Origin: an uncultured Collinsella sp. | Lineage (GTDB): Bacteria; Actinomycetota; Coriobacteriia; Coriobacteriales; Coriobacteriaceae | Direction of reading: 5' to 3' | NCBI GenBank assembly: GCA_900550835.1 | Contig: URTP01000009.1 | Coordinates: 1 to 28,154, forward strand | DNA: 28,154 nucleotides | Part shown: positions 6,596-14,322 of the stretch, piece by piece | Layout: the number at the start of each line of letters is the position of its first letter | Numbering within the stretch: position 1 is the stretch's first letter | Made by a program: the position numbers and the translations under genes | The notes under the pieces: generated by a model | Database searches by the model: none | Seen by the model: the letters and a program-made list of their open reading frames with translations, nothing else | What the model was told of the DNA's origin: nothing

Positions 6596-7945
6596 ATGGA
6601 CGACCTTTTTTCTGCTTCGACGCGCGAGCGTTCCTTTCAGAATGCGCCGCTTGCGGTGCGCATGCGCCCCAATTCGCTCGACGATTATGTGGGCCAGCAA
6701 AAGGCCGTCGGTAAGGGCTCATGGTTGCGTGCCGCGATCGAGCACGACGTGCTTTCGAGCGTGATTCTGTACGGGCCGGCCGGTACGGGTAAGACGACGC
6801 TGGCCCACATTATCGCCAACCATACCAAGAGCGAGTTTGTTGAGGTCAGCGCCGTGACGGGCACCGTAAAGGACTTGCGCCGCGTGATTGACGAGGCCAA
6901 GACGCGCCTGAATACGTACGACCGCCGCACCATTCTATTCATCGATGAGATTCACCGCTTCTCTAAGTCGCAGCAGGATGCCCTGCTGCATGCAGTTGAG
7001 AACCGTACCGTCATTATGATTGGCGCTACGACGGAGAATCCGTACTTCGAGGTCAACTCGGCGCTGCTCTCACGTGGTCGAGTCGTGGAGCTTGAGCATT
7101 TAAAGGACGAGGATATCGCCATGCTTATCGAGCGTGCGCTCGAGGCACCTCAGGGCCTGAACGGTAAGTTCTCGGCCGATGAGGATACGGTCAAGACCAT
7201 TTGTACGCTGGCTGCGGGTGATGCACGCTCGGCCCTGACGACACTTGAGCTGGCGAGCGAGATTGCCGTCACGCGTCCCGATACGGAGGGAACGCCAGCG
7301 CCGGCGGCGGGGGAGCGCTATCCCATCACCGTGGATGACGTAAAGATTGCCAACCCGCGTCGTGGCTTTTCGTACGACAAAAACGGCGACATGCACTACG
7401 ACATTATCAGTGCGTTTATTAAGTCTATGCGCGGTAGCGACCCCGATGCTACGATCTATTGGCTCGCGCGCATGATTGATGCGGGGGAGGATCCCAAGTT
7501 TATCGCTCGCCGTATTATGATTCAGGCTTCTGAGGACGTTGGCAACGCCGATCCGCAGGCGCTTTTGGTGGCGCATGCCGCGTTTAAGTCTGCCGAGGTC
7601 ATTGGCTATCCCGAGTGCCGTATTAACCTGGCTCAGGCTGCACTCTATGTGTGCTTGGCGCCTAAATCCAACGCGTGTGAGGCTTCGATCGATGCGGCGC
7701 TTGCCGATATCCACTCTAGTGGGCTTCGCGAGGTGCCGAGTTATCTGCGCGATCGCCATCGCCCGGGCAGCGATGAATACGGTGTGTATAAGTATCCGCA
7801 CGATTATCCCGAAGGCTGGGTCGACCAGCGCTATTTGCCCGAAGGCTTAGAACGCGGTGCATTTTGGCGGCCTGCCGGCCGTGGTTGGGAAGAATGGCGC
7901 GTAGAACAAAGCGAACGTGACCGTAGCGGGAATGCACCGAAGTAG
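6596..7945 (+). CDS. rarA: Replication-associated recombination protein A (AAA+ ATPase)
   Basis: RarA (MgsA) is a clamp-loader-like AAA+ ATPase acting at stalled replication forks. Residues 1-30 (MDDLFSAS...LAVRMRPNSLDDYVGQ) match the typical start. Walker A GPAGTGKTT is at 60-68, Walker B ILFIDEIH at 113-120, sensor 1 in GATTENPYFEVNSALLSR (about 138-155), and the C-terminal MgsA tetramerisation domain includes KSMRGSDPDATIYWLARM. Length 449, as expected. ATG 6596 gives the family N-terminus with GGGA five bases upstream; 6581, 6590 and TTG 6578 are possible alternatives. It starts 60 bp after dgt with its own -10 and a LexA-type box, which suggests induction by DNA damage. Confidence 0.92.
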   Translation: MDDLFSASTRERSFQNAPLAVRMRPNSLDDYVGQQKAVGKGSWLRAAIEHDVLSSVILYGPAGTGKTTLAHIIANHTKSEFVEVSAVTGTVKDLRRVIDEAKTRLNTYDRRTILFIDEIHRFSKSQQDALLHAVENRTVIMIGATTENPYFEVNSALLSRGRVVELEHLKDEDIAMLIERALEAPQGLNGKFSADEDTVKTICTLAAGDARSALTTLELASEIAVTRPDTEGTPAPAAGERYPITVDDVKIANPRRGFSYDKNGDMHYDIISAFIKSMRGSDPDATIYWLARMIDAGEDPKFIARRIMIQASEDVGNADPQALLVAHAAFKSAEVIGYPECRINLAQAALYVCLAPKSNACEASIDAALADIHSSGLREVPSYLRDRHRPGSDEYGVYKYPHDYPEGWVDQRYLPEGLERGAFWRPAGRGWEEWRVEQSERDRSGNAPK

Positions 7946-7954
7946 CTGCTGATA

Positions 7955-7966
7955 ATTTTGTCCCAC
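7955..7966 (+). repeat. ATTTTGTCCCAC motif, copy 1
   Basis: This 12-mer lies ten bases after the rarA stop. Its exact reverse complement lies at 24863-24874 after recN, where a near-identical sense copy completes a hairpin. It may be a dispersed intergenic element. Confidence 0.4.
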
Positions 7967-8045
7967 GTTGCTGCTCTTGGCATGTTCGGTCCCCTTTGGG
8001 GTACCATGGAAAGCGTTTGTATTTCGATTCCTTTGGGAGGCTTGT

Positions 8046-8633
8046 ATGAGTCCCATTCAAATCGCCTTGCTGCTGCTTGCCGTTGCCGGCGTGTGGGCTA
8101 TCGTTGAGCTTGCGCTCACCCTGCGCAAAACCCGCACCGTTGTCGACTCGCTCGACAAGACGGTAACCGACCTCAACAATACGATTGCCGAGGCGCAGCC
8201 CGTGGTGGCAAAGCTTGATGGCGCCGTTGACGAGCTTACGCCGGCACTTGCCCAGATGGAGCCGCTCCTCAAGTCGAGCAAGACTGCCGTTGATGCTCTG
8301 ACGTCCAACCTCGTTGAGGTTGAGGCGGTCGTTCGCGACATCTCCGAGGTCACGGGCAGCGTGGCCGAGGCCAGCAATGCCGTATCGAGCGTGACTGATT
8401 CTGCTGCTGGCGCCGTGCAGAAGCTCTTCAATAAGGTGAAGGCTCCTGCAGCCGACGCCGATCGCAAGCTCGCCGCTGCCGCCGCCGAGGCCGAGCAGCC
8501 TACCGAGCGCGTTCTGATTGGCGATGACGATGCCGCTGCTGACGACGATGATGTTCAGAAGCCCGCTGCTAAGCCTGCTCAGTATTACACTTATACGCCT
8601 GCCGAGACCTCCGAGGAGTCCTGCGATGAGTAG
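8046..8633 (+). CDS. DUF948-like membrane-anchored coiled-coil protein
   Basis: A 195-residue protein with one N-terminal transmembrane helix (about 4-24), then a long heptad-rich region (about 26-125) of repeated DxLxxTVxDLNxTI-type segments, an Ala-rich stretch and an acidic tail (about 155-180). This resembles the DUF948/YtxG family, known in Bacillus subtilis as SigB-dependent general stress proteins of unknown biochemistry. ATG 8046 follows GGGAGG with a five-base gap; upstream in-frame starts lack such a site. It is the first of four coupled genes ending with a SigB/SigF-type sigma factor and a transporter; its 3' end overlaps the anti-sigma-like gene by eight bases. The family assignment rests on architecture more than on motifs. 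Confidence 0.72.
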   Translation: MSPIQIALLLLAVAGVWAIVELALTLRKTRTVVDSLDKTVTDLNNTIAEAQPVVAKLDGAVDELTPALAQMEPLLKSSKTAVDALTSNLVEVEAVVRDISEVTGSVAEASNAVSSVTDSAAGAVQKLFNKVKAPAADADRKLAAAAAEAEQPTERVLIGDDDAAADDDDVQKPAAKPAQYYTYTPAETSEESCDE

Positions 8634-9003
8634 CGAAGCAACCTGCCCCATTACGCTGAGCGTTGCCGGTGATCCGCGTCTCGCGCGCTTGGTGCGCATG
8701 ACGGCCGCCAACGTCGGCGCCCTGTGCTCTATGTCCGTTGATCGCATCGAGGACATTCGTATGGCTGCCGAAGAAGCCTTCATCTTTGGCTGCACGGCTG
8801 TTGATTCCGACGATATCTCGATCAAATTCGATGTCGACGAATCGCATGTGGGCATGACCTTTACCTTTGGCGACCAGGCGACTGTCGATGAGGATGACCA
8901 GGCTGCCGTGTATGCCGAGCTCATTTTGGCGAGTGTGTGTGACTCTTACGAAAAGACTACAGCGCCCCTAACGCTTTCCCTCGACCTCAAGGCGGATATC
9001 TAA
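8626..9003 (+). CDS. RsbW-like anti-sigma protein with degenerate ATP-binding boxes
   Basis: A 125-residue protein. Its first 60 residues align by eye with Bacillus RsbW: a beta strand, then RLVRMTAANVGAL, then IEDIRMAAEEAF, corresponding to RsbW IEDLKIAVSEAC. RsbW proteins bind a SigB/SigF-type sigma factor and phosphorylate an anti-anti-sigma protein. Here the N-box Asn that coordinates magnesium is replaced by Phe (EEAFIFGC against SEACTNAV). The DxG box and the glycine-rich GLGL lid are not recognisable either. It may therefore bind sigma without kinase activity. ATG 8626 overlaps the previous stop, and the sigma gene begins one base after its stop, the usual anti-sigma/sigma order. No RsbV-like partner lies in the window. 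Confidence 0.7.
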   Translation: MSSEATCPITLSVAGDPRLARLVRMTAANVGALCSMSVDRIEDIRMAAEEAFIFGCTAVDSDDISIKFDVDESHVGMTFTFGDQATVDEDDQAAVYAELILASVCDSYEKTTAPLTLSLDLKADI

Positions 9004-9004
9004 T

Positions 9005-9796
9005 ATGACCGAACGCTCCCGGAGCGGCAAGACCGCTTGGGACAAGGAGAAAACCCGCGAGCTGTTTCGTCGTTATAAGGAGACCGGTGATCCGGATGCT
9101 CGCGAGCAGCTCGTCATGTCCCATATGAACCTGGTAAGGTTTCTTGCCAACAAATTCAAGAACCGCGGCGAGCCGCTCGATGACCTTTTGCAGGTCGGGT
9201 ACTTGGGCTTGCTCAAGGCTATCGATCGCTTTGATCCCGAGCGCGGACTCGAGTTCACGACGTTTGCCACGCCCACCATCTTGGGCGAGATTAAGCGCCA
9301 CTTCCGCGACAAGGGCTGGAGTGTGCGCGTGCCGCGTCGTCTGCAGGAGCTCTCTGCCAAGGTTAACCAGGCCACCGATAAGCTTACCAACGAGCTTCAG
9401 CGTTCGCCCAAGGTTGAGGAAATCGCCGATTACCTTGGCGTGACCGTCGACGAGGTGCTCGAAGCCATGGAATCGTCCTCGGCCTACACCTCGGTGCCCA
9501 TCGAGGCTCCCGGCGCGTCCGACTCCGACGATGCTCCCTCGATTCTCGATCGCTATGCCGATGACGACAACGAGCTCGACTTTACCGATGACCGCCTGGT
9601 AATCGAGGAAGCCATCCGCGATTTCTCGCCGCGCGAGCGTGAGGTGATCGAGCTACGCTTTGTGAAGGGCATGACCCAGATCGAGATTGCCAAGAAGCTG
9701 GGCATCTCGCAGGTGCAGGTTTCGCGTCTGCTGCGCCGCACGCTTAAGAAGATTCAAGATAAGATTGACCCCGACGGAGTGATGGTTCGTTCATGA
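9005..9796 (+). CDS. RNA polymerase sigma factor, SigB/SigF/SigG family
   Basis: Alternative sigma-70 family factor of 263 residues, with regions 2, 3 and 4. Region 2 holds NLVRFLANKFKNRGEPLDDLLQVG and FTTFATPTILGEIKRHFRDKGWSVRVPRR, the hallmark of the SigB/SigF/SigG group 3 factors. Region 3 follows (LQELSAKVNQATDKL...). Region 4 has SPREREVIELRF and a helix-turn-helix MTQIEIAKKLGISQVQVSRLLRR near 225-248. An acidic linker lies between regions 3 and 4. It begins one base after the RsbW-like gene and overlaps the transporter start by four bases, so the module is translationally coupled. A general-stress role is inferred from family and neighbours. Confidence 0.9.
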   Translation: MTERSRSGKTAWDKEKTRELFRRYKETGDPDAREQLVMSHMNLVRFLANKFKNRGEPLDDLLQVGYLGLLKAIDRFDPERGLEFTTFATPTILGEIKRHFRDKGWSVRVPRRLQELSAKVNQATDKLTNELQRSPKVEEIADYLGVTVDEVLEAMESSSAYTSVPIEAPGASDSDDAPSILDRYADDDNELDFTDDRLVIEEAIRDFSPREREVIELRFVKGMTQIEIAKKLGISQVQVSRLLRRTLKKIQDKIDPDGVMVRS

Positions 9797-11205
9797 GTGA
9801 GCACCCCCAACAAATCGACCGCACGCTTCGCGATACCCGCATTCTGACGCTGCGCATTTGGGGCGTCGTCGGCTGCATTGTCATCGCTGCCGTCATCTTT
9901 AACCTTATGGGCATCCTGGCACCGGTCATCGAGTTTCTCGCTGTCGGTTCCATCATCGCTTTTGTGATGTCTCCGATCACCAACTGGCTCGAGCATCACG
10001 GCGTCGGACGTGGCCTCGGTTCGCTCATCGCACTCATTGTGGTTGTTGCCGTGCTCGTCGGCGCCGTCTGCATCCTATCGCCTATTTTGCTCGGTCAAAT
10101 CATGGAAGTCCTGAGCCGCCTGCCCGAGCAGCTTCGTGTTGCGGGTGGCGATCTCAACGAGATGCTCTCGCACGCTAAGACGCTCAACAACACGCCGCTC
10201 AAGGAGTATCTGGACGACAATCTTTCTTCGCTGGTTACCGTAGCGTCCAAGTACGTTTCGCAAATCGCTGCCGAGCTCGGACGCGGTGTGTTTCCGCTCA
10301 TTACCAACACGGCCTCGCAGCTGTTCGTCATCTTCCTGGGTCTGGTGCTTGCCTACTGGCTTGCCTGCGATTATCCCCGCATGCACCACGAGGTCTGCAC
10401 CATCATCGGACAGGAAAAAGAGACCTCGTACCGCTTTATGGTTGCCATCCTTTCACGCTCGGTCGGCGGCTATATGCGCGGCATGGTCGTGACGTCCATC
10501 TGCGGTGGCTTTTTGGCTTTTATCGGCTTTACGCTCATTGGCCATCCATACGCAGCGCTCATGGCCATCTTTACCGGCATTATGCACTTGGTTCCGGTTG
10601 TCGGTCCCTGGGTGAGCGCGGCGATCGCCACGGTGCTCGGTTTTATGTTCAGCCCTATGCTGGCGTTATGGACGCTTGTCGTGACCATGGTGGCTCAAAA
10701 CGTCACCGATAATGTCATTTCGCCCAAGGTCATGCAGAGCTCGGTGCAGGTGCATCCCGTCATGAGCCTTACGGCCCTCGTTATCGGTTCGGCACTCATG
10801 GGTCCCATCGGCATGGTTATCGCTATTCCGCTGTGCGCGGCCCTTAAGGGCATTTTCGTCTACTACTTTGAGAACGAGACCGGCCGTCAGCTCGTGGCAT
10901 ACGACGGCGCCGTGTTTAAGGGCACTCCGTATCGCGATACCGAGGGTAACCCAGTTGCCGCCTACGACGCGCTTGGCGACGATACGTTCATCTACGAGTC
11001 CGAGCTCATCGGCAACGAAACAGCACCCGAGGCCAAGGCCATGCCCAAGCCCGAGCTCGATAATCCCTGGATCAAGCTCTCGGGGCTTCAGCCCGACGCG
11101 ACAGGCTTTTTCAAGAACCCCTTCGCCAAGGATGACGATTCCAATACGGACGACGACACCAAAACCGGCATCGACGGCTCCATGGACGATTCGGATTCCA
11201 AATAG
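9793..11205 (+). CDS. AI-2E family transporter (UPF0118) with long acidic C-terminal tail
   Basis: Polytopic membrane protein of 470 residues. The family, named after Escherichia coli TqsA, includes proteins linked to autoinducer-2 export and Na+/H+ antiport. Visible are an N-terminal helix pair (about 23-60), a helix near 75-98, a soluble segment with amphipathic stretches (about 100-155), then helices around 165-195 and 225-350. The core motif HLVPVVGPWVSA (about 273-284) and QNVTDNVISPKVM (about 301-313) are typical. Residues about 360-470 form a non-membrane, Asp-rich tail not needed for the family fold. ATGA overlap with the sigma factor gene points to coupling. Substrate unknown. Confidence 0.85.
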   Translation: MSEHPQQIDRTLRDTRILTLRIWGVVGCIVIAAVIFNLMGILAPVIEFLAVGSIIAFVMSPITNWLEHHGVGRGLGSLIALIVVVAVLVGAVCILSPILLGQIMEVLSRLPEQLRVAGGDLNEMLSHAKTLNNTPLKEYLDDNLSSLVTVASKYVSQIAAELGRGVFPLITNTASQLFVIFLGLVLAYWLACDYPRMHHEVCTIIGQEKETSYRFMVAILSRSVGGYMRGMVVTSICGGFLAFIGFTLIGHPYAALMAIFTGIMHLVPVVGPWVSAAIATVLGFMFSPMLALWTLVVTMVAQNVTDNVISPKVMQSSVQVHPVMSLTALVIGSALMGPIGMVIAIPLCAALKGIFVYYFENETGRQLVAYDGAVFKGTPYRDTEGNPVAAYDALGDDTFIYESELIGNETAPEAKAMPKPELDNPWIKLSGLQPDATGFFKNPFAKDDDSNTDDDTKTGIDGSMDDSDSK

Positions 11206-11211
11206 GCCCTG

Positions 11212-11451
11212 TTAGCGTTTCTTGATGTTGTAAATAACAATAAACGCGATCAAAGCGATTGATAAGGGGCCAGCCACATAGAAAAAGATGGCGTCAATTG
11301 CGCTTAGGGTGTAATACGCTTTATCGCCAGATGTTACTGCGTACAATGCGTAGCCAAATCTCGGCTGGTTCACATACCAGCTCGAGTAAGCGAAGATTGC
11401 TAAAAGGGCTACTGAGGTCAGTGCATTCACGACAAACCGTTTGCTATTCAT
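11212..11451 (-). CDS. Small two-helix membrane protein, unrecognised
   Basis: A 79-residue protein I do not recognise. It has a basic N-terminus (Lys4-Arg5), a hydrophobic helix at about 6-26, a polar loop with aromatic residues (27-52), a second helix at about 53-75 and a KKR end. Both termini are probably cytoplasmic. The gene is supported by a near-perfect RBS: on the minus strand GGAAGGAG lies six bases before the ATG, and a TATAAT box lies about 33 bases upstream. G+C is clearly below the neighbours (roughly 46% by eye), which suggests recent acquisition or relaxed selection. It is convergent with the transporter gene, with only six bases between the stops. Confidence 0.68.
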   Translation of the reverse strand: MNSKRFVVNALTSVALLAIFAYSSWYVNQPRFGYALYAVTSGDKAYYTLSAIDAIFFYVAGPLSIALIAFIVIYNIKKR

Positions 11452-11483
11452 CGATCGCTCCTTCCGGACGATTCTTATATGAA

Positions 11484-11489
11484 ATTATA
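11484..11489 (-). promoter_or_regulatory. -10 element of the small membrane-protein gene
   Basis: On the minus strand this reads TATAAT, a perfect -10 box, about 33 bp before the ATG at 11451. The upstream AT-rich stretch contains TTTGAA-like sequence but no well-spaced -35. Confidence 0.5.
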
Positions 11490-11545
11490 CCGAAATCATT
11501 TTTTTCAAAGTATTTGACAGACCTAAATAACGTGCACTTTCGCTG

Positions 11546-11575
11546 GAGGGTCGCTGTTTGGCGGCCCTCTTTTTT
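11546..11575 (+). terminator. Intrinsic terminator upstream of alaS
   Basis: GAGGGTCGC (11546-11554) pairs with GCGGCCCTC (11561-11569): nine pairs including one G-U, a six-base loop, then six Ts (11570-11575). It lies past the convergent small gene, so it would stop plus-strand read-through from the sigma-factor operon before alaS. Confidence 0.82.
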
Positions 11576-11601
11576 GCACAGGCGCGGTGGGATGGTAATA
11601 T
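11574..11601 (+). promoter_or_regulatory. Candidate alaS promoter
   Basis: TTGCAC (11574-11579) and TAATAT (11596-11601) with a 16-bp spacer, starting at the end of the terminator T run and about 46 bp before the alaS ATG. The -10 is good and the -35 weak. Confidence 0.4.
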
Positions 11602-11647
11602 CGTTACGTTTGAACTGTTTCGATATGAAACCGAGGAGATTCCCTCT

Positions 11648-14305
11648 ATGAGTGCTGACTACCCGTCAATGACTACGGCCGAGATTCGCTCCAAGTTCCT
11701 CAACTTCTTTGAGGAGCGCGGTCTTAAGCTCTATCCTTCTTCGTCCCTCGTCCCCGACGATCCTTCGCTGCTGCTTGCCAACGCCGGCATGAACCAGTTT
11801 AAGGAGTACTACCAGGGCAAGAAGACCATGAAGGAGATCGGCGCGATCTCCTGCCAGAAGTGTGTCCGCACCAACGACATCGACTGCATCGGCGAGGACG
11901 GCCGTCACCTGTCCTTCTTTGAGATGCTCGGCGACTTCTCCTTTGGCGGCGTCTCCAAGCAGCAGGCCTGCGCTTGGGCCTTTGAGCTCATCACCAAGGA
12001 GTTCAAGCTGCCGCTCGACCGCCTGTACTTCACCGTCTTTACCGAGGACGACGAGACTCACGACGTGTGGCGCTCTCTGGGCGTTGCCGAGGATCACATC
12101 TCCCGCCTGGGCGAGGACGACAACTTCTGGGCCGCTGGCCCCACCGGCCCCTGCGGTCCGTGCTCCGAGATCTACTTTGACATGGGCGAGGAGGTCGGTT
12201 GCGGCAGCCCCGACTGCAAGCCTGGCTGCGACTGCGACCGCTTCCTTGAGTTCTGGAACCTCGTGTTTACCCAGTACGACCGCCAGGAGGACGGCTCCAT
12301 GCCGGAGCTGCCGCACCGCAACCTCGATACGGGCATGGGTCTGGAGCGCATGGCCGCCATCATGCAGCACAAGACCGCTAACTACGACGGCGATCTGATG
12401 CAGCACCTCATCAAACTCGGCGAGGAGATCAGCGGCAAGACCTATGACGCCGACGATTACTCCGGCGCCAGCCGCTCCCTGCGCATCATCGCCGACCACT
12501 CCCGTGCCGTCGACTTTATGATCTCGGACGGCATCCTGCCCGGTAACGAGGGCCGCGAGTACGTCCTGCGCCGCCTGCTCCGTCGTGCCGTGTTCCACGG
12601 TCGTCTGCTGGGCATCGAGGGCGCCTTCCTGACCAAGTTTATCGACGAGGTCAACGCTCAGATGGGCGAGGCTTATCCCGAGCTGCTCAAGAACGTCGCG
12701 CTCGTTAAGGGCATCGTCGCCTCCGAGGAGGAGCGTTTCTCAACGACGCTCGACAACGGCCGCGTTTACCTGGACGAGGCCCTGGCCGCGCTCGCCGACG
12801 GCGCTGTCCTTCCGGGCGATGTTGCCTTTAAGCTTCACGACACCTTTGGTTTCCCCATTGACCTGACTGTCGAGATCGCCGGCACCGCCGGTCACGACGT
12901 CGACATGGATGGCTTTACCGCTTGCATGGAGGACCAGAAGGCCCGCGCCCGCGCCAACGCCAAGGGCGATGCCTGGGGTAGCTTTAACGACGTGTGGGTC
13001 GAGCTTTCCGACAAGGTTGCCGCGACCGAGTTCGACGGCTATGACAACGACGTCATCGATGGCGCCAAGGTTGTCGCCATCGTGAGCAACGGCGAGTCCG
13101 TCGAGTCCGTTGCCGCCGGCGAGGACGTCGAGGTCGTGCTCGACCGCACCCCGTTCTATGCCGAGATGGGTGGCCAGCAGGGCGACGCCGGCGAGCTTTC
13201 CGCCGAGGGCGTTGCGCTGACCATTTCCGATACCAAGAACCACAACGGCCTGTATGCCCACGTCGCCCACGTCGCCGAGGGCACGCTGACCGTCGGTGCT
13301 ACCGTGACCGCCGCGCTCGACGCCGAGCGCCGTGGCTTCCTGCGTCGCAACCACACCGCCACGCACCTGCTCGACGCCGCGCTTAAGCAGGTCCTGGGCG
13401 AGCATGTCTCCCAGGCTGGCTCGTTGGTGACGCCCGAGCACCTGCGCTTTGACTTCACCCACTTCGAGGCCCTGTCCTCCGAGCAGCTCAAGGCTGTCGA
13501 GGACCTGGTCAACCAGCAGATCTTCGCTTCCAAGCCGGTTGTGACCCGCGTCATGGGCATCGACGAGGCCAAGGCCGCCGGTGCTGTCGCCCTCTTTGGC
13601 GAGAAGTACGGCGACGTCGTCCGCGTTGTCTCCGTGGGCGCCGAGGACCAGCCGTTCTCCCGCGAGCTCTGCGGTGGCACGCATGCCGCCAACACCGCCG
13701 AGATCGGTCTGTTCAAGATCATCTCCGAGTCTTCCACGGGCTCGAACGTCCGCCGTATCGAGGCCGTGACCTCCAAGGGCGCTCTCGACTACATGGCCGA
13801 CCGCCTGGCGCTCGTTGACGCCGCTGCCGCTGCGCTCAAGTGCCGCGTTGACGAGGTTCCCGCCCGCGTGGAGAACCTGCAGGCCGAGCTGCGCGAGACG
13901 TCCAATAAGCTTAAGAAGGCTCTGACCGGTGGCTCCTCCGATGCTATCTCCAGCGCCATCGAGGGCGCCGTCGAGCTCGACGGCTACAAGCTCGTCGTCG
14001 CTGAGCTCCAGGGCCTTGAGGCTGCTGACCTGCGAAACGTCTGGGATACCGTGCACCAGAAGGTTGCCGGCCCCGTCGCCTGCGTCGTTGCCAGCGTGAC
14101 CGAGAAGGGCACCCCGGCTCTGCTCGCCGCTGGCTCCGATGACGCCGTGAAGGCCGGTTTCCACGCCGGTAACGTGATCAAGCAGATCGCGGGCCTGGTC
14201 GATGGTCGCGGTGGCGGTCGTCCCAACATGGCCCAGGCCGGTGGCAAGAACGCCGCCGGTATCGCCGATGCCCTCGCGGCCGCCAAGACCGCGCTCGGCG
14301 CCTAA
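11648..14305 (+). CDS. alaS: Alanyl-tRNA synthetase
   Basis: Class II synthetase that charges tRNA-Ala and edits mischarged Ser and Gly. It starts MSADYPSMTTAEIRSKFLNFF, the normal N-terminus, with GAGGAGA eight bases before ATG 11648; in-frame codons back to 11558 have no such site. Domains: catalytic core (1 to about 240, with a Cys-rich GCGSPDCKPGCDCDR segment), tRNA-binding helices, the editing domain with zinc-binding HTATH and CGGTH motifs, and a C-terminal DHHA1 domain with GGGRPNMAQAGG. At 885 residues it is full length. Codon use is strongly biased, as in ileS. A terminator and promoter precede it; ruvX follows after 17 bp, so ruvX and mltG are probably in the same transcript. Confidence 0.97.
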   Translation: MSADYPSMTTAEIRSKFLNFFEERGLKLYPSSSLVPDDPSLLLANAGMNQFKEYYQGKKTMKEIGAISCQKCVRTNDIDCIGEDGRHLSFFEMLGDFSFGGVSKQQACAWAFELITKEFKLPLDRLYFTVFTEDDETHDVWRSLGVAEDHISRLGEDDNFWAAGPTGPCGPCSEIYFDMGEEVGCGSPDCKPGCDCDRFLEFWNLVFTQYDRQEDGSMPELPHRNLDTGMGLERMAAIMQHKTANYDGDLMQHLIKLGEEISGKTYDADDYSGASRSLRIIADHSRAVDFMISDGILPGNEGREYVLRRLLRRAVFHGRLLGIEGAFLTKFIDEVNAQMGEAYPELLKNVALVKGIVASEEERFSTTLDNGRVYLDEALAALADGAVLPGDVAFKLHDTFGFPIDLTVEIAGTAGHDVDMDGFTACMEDQKARARANAKGDAWGSFNDVWVELSDKVAATEFDGYDNDVIDGAKVVAIVSNGESVESVAAGEDVEVVLDRTPFYAEMGGQQGDAGELSAEGVALTISDTKNHNGLYAHVAHVAEGTLTVGATVTAALDAERRGFLRRNHTATHLLDAALKQVLGEHVSQAGSLVTPEHLRFDFTHFEALSSEQLKAVEDLVNQQIFASKPVVTRVMGIDEAKAAGAVALFGEKYGDVVRVVSVGAEDQPFSRELCGGTHAANTAEIGLFKIISESSTGSNVRRIEAVTSKGALDYMADRLALVDAAAAALKCRVDEVPARVENLQAELRETSNKLKKALTGGSSDAISSAIEGAVELDGYKLVVAELQGLEAADLRNVWDTVHQKVAGPVACVVASVTEKGTPALLAAGSDDAVKAGFHAGNVIKQIAGLVDGRGGGRPNMAQAGGKNAAGIADALAAAKTALGA

Positions 14306-14322
14306 GAACATAAGTAGTCGCT

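Noticed and set aside
7968..8045. SigB/SigF-type promoter (GTTT-GGGTA) before the DUF948-like gene
   Set aside because: GTTCGG and GGGTAC are present, but only nine bases apart, and GGTCCCC-TTT-GGGGTACC is better read as a small hairpin. Too weak to call.
11452..11575. T-box riboswitch before alaS
   Set aside because: The leader before the terminator is too short and lacks a specifier loop and an antiterminator TGGN core. The hairpin is a plain terminator beyond a convergent gene.
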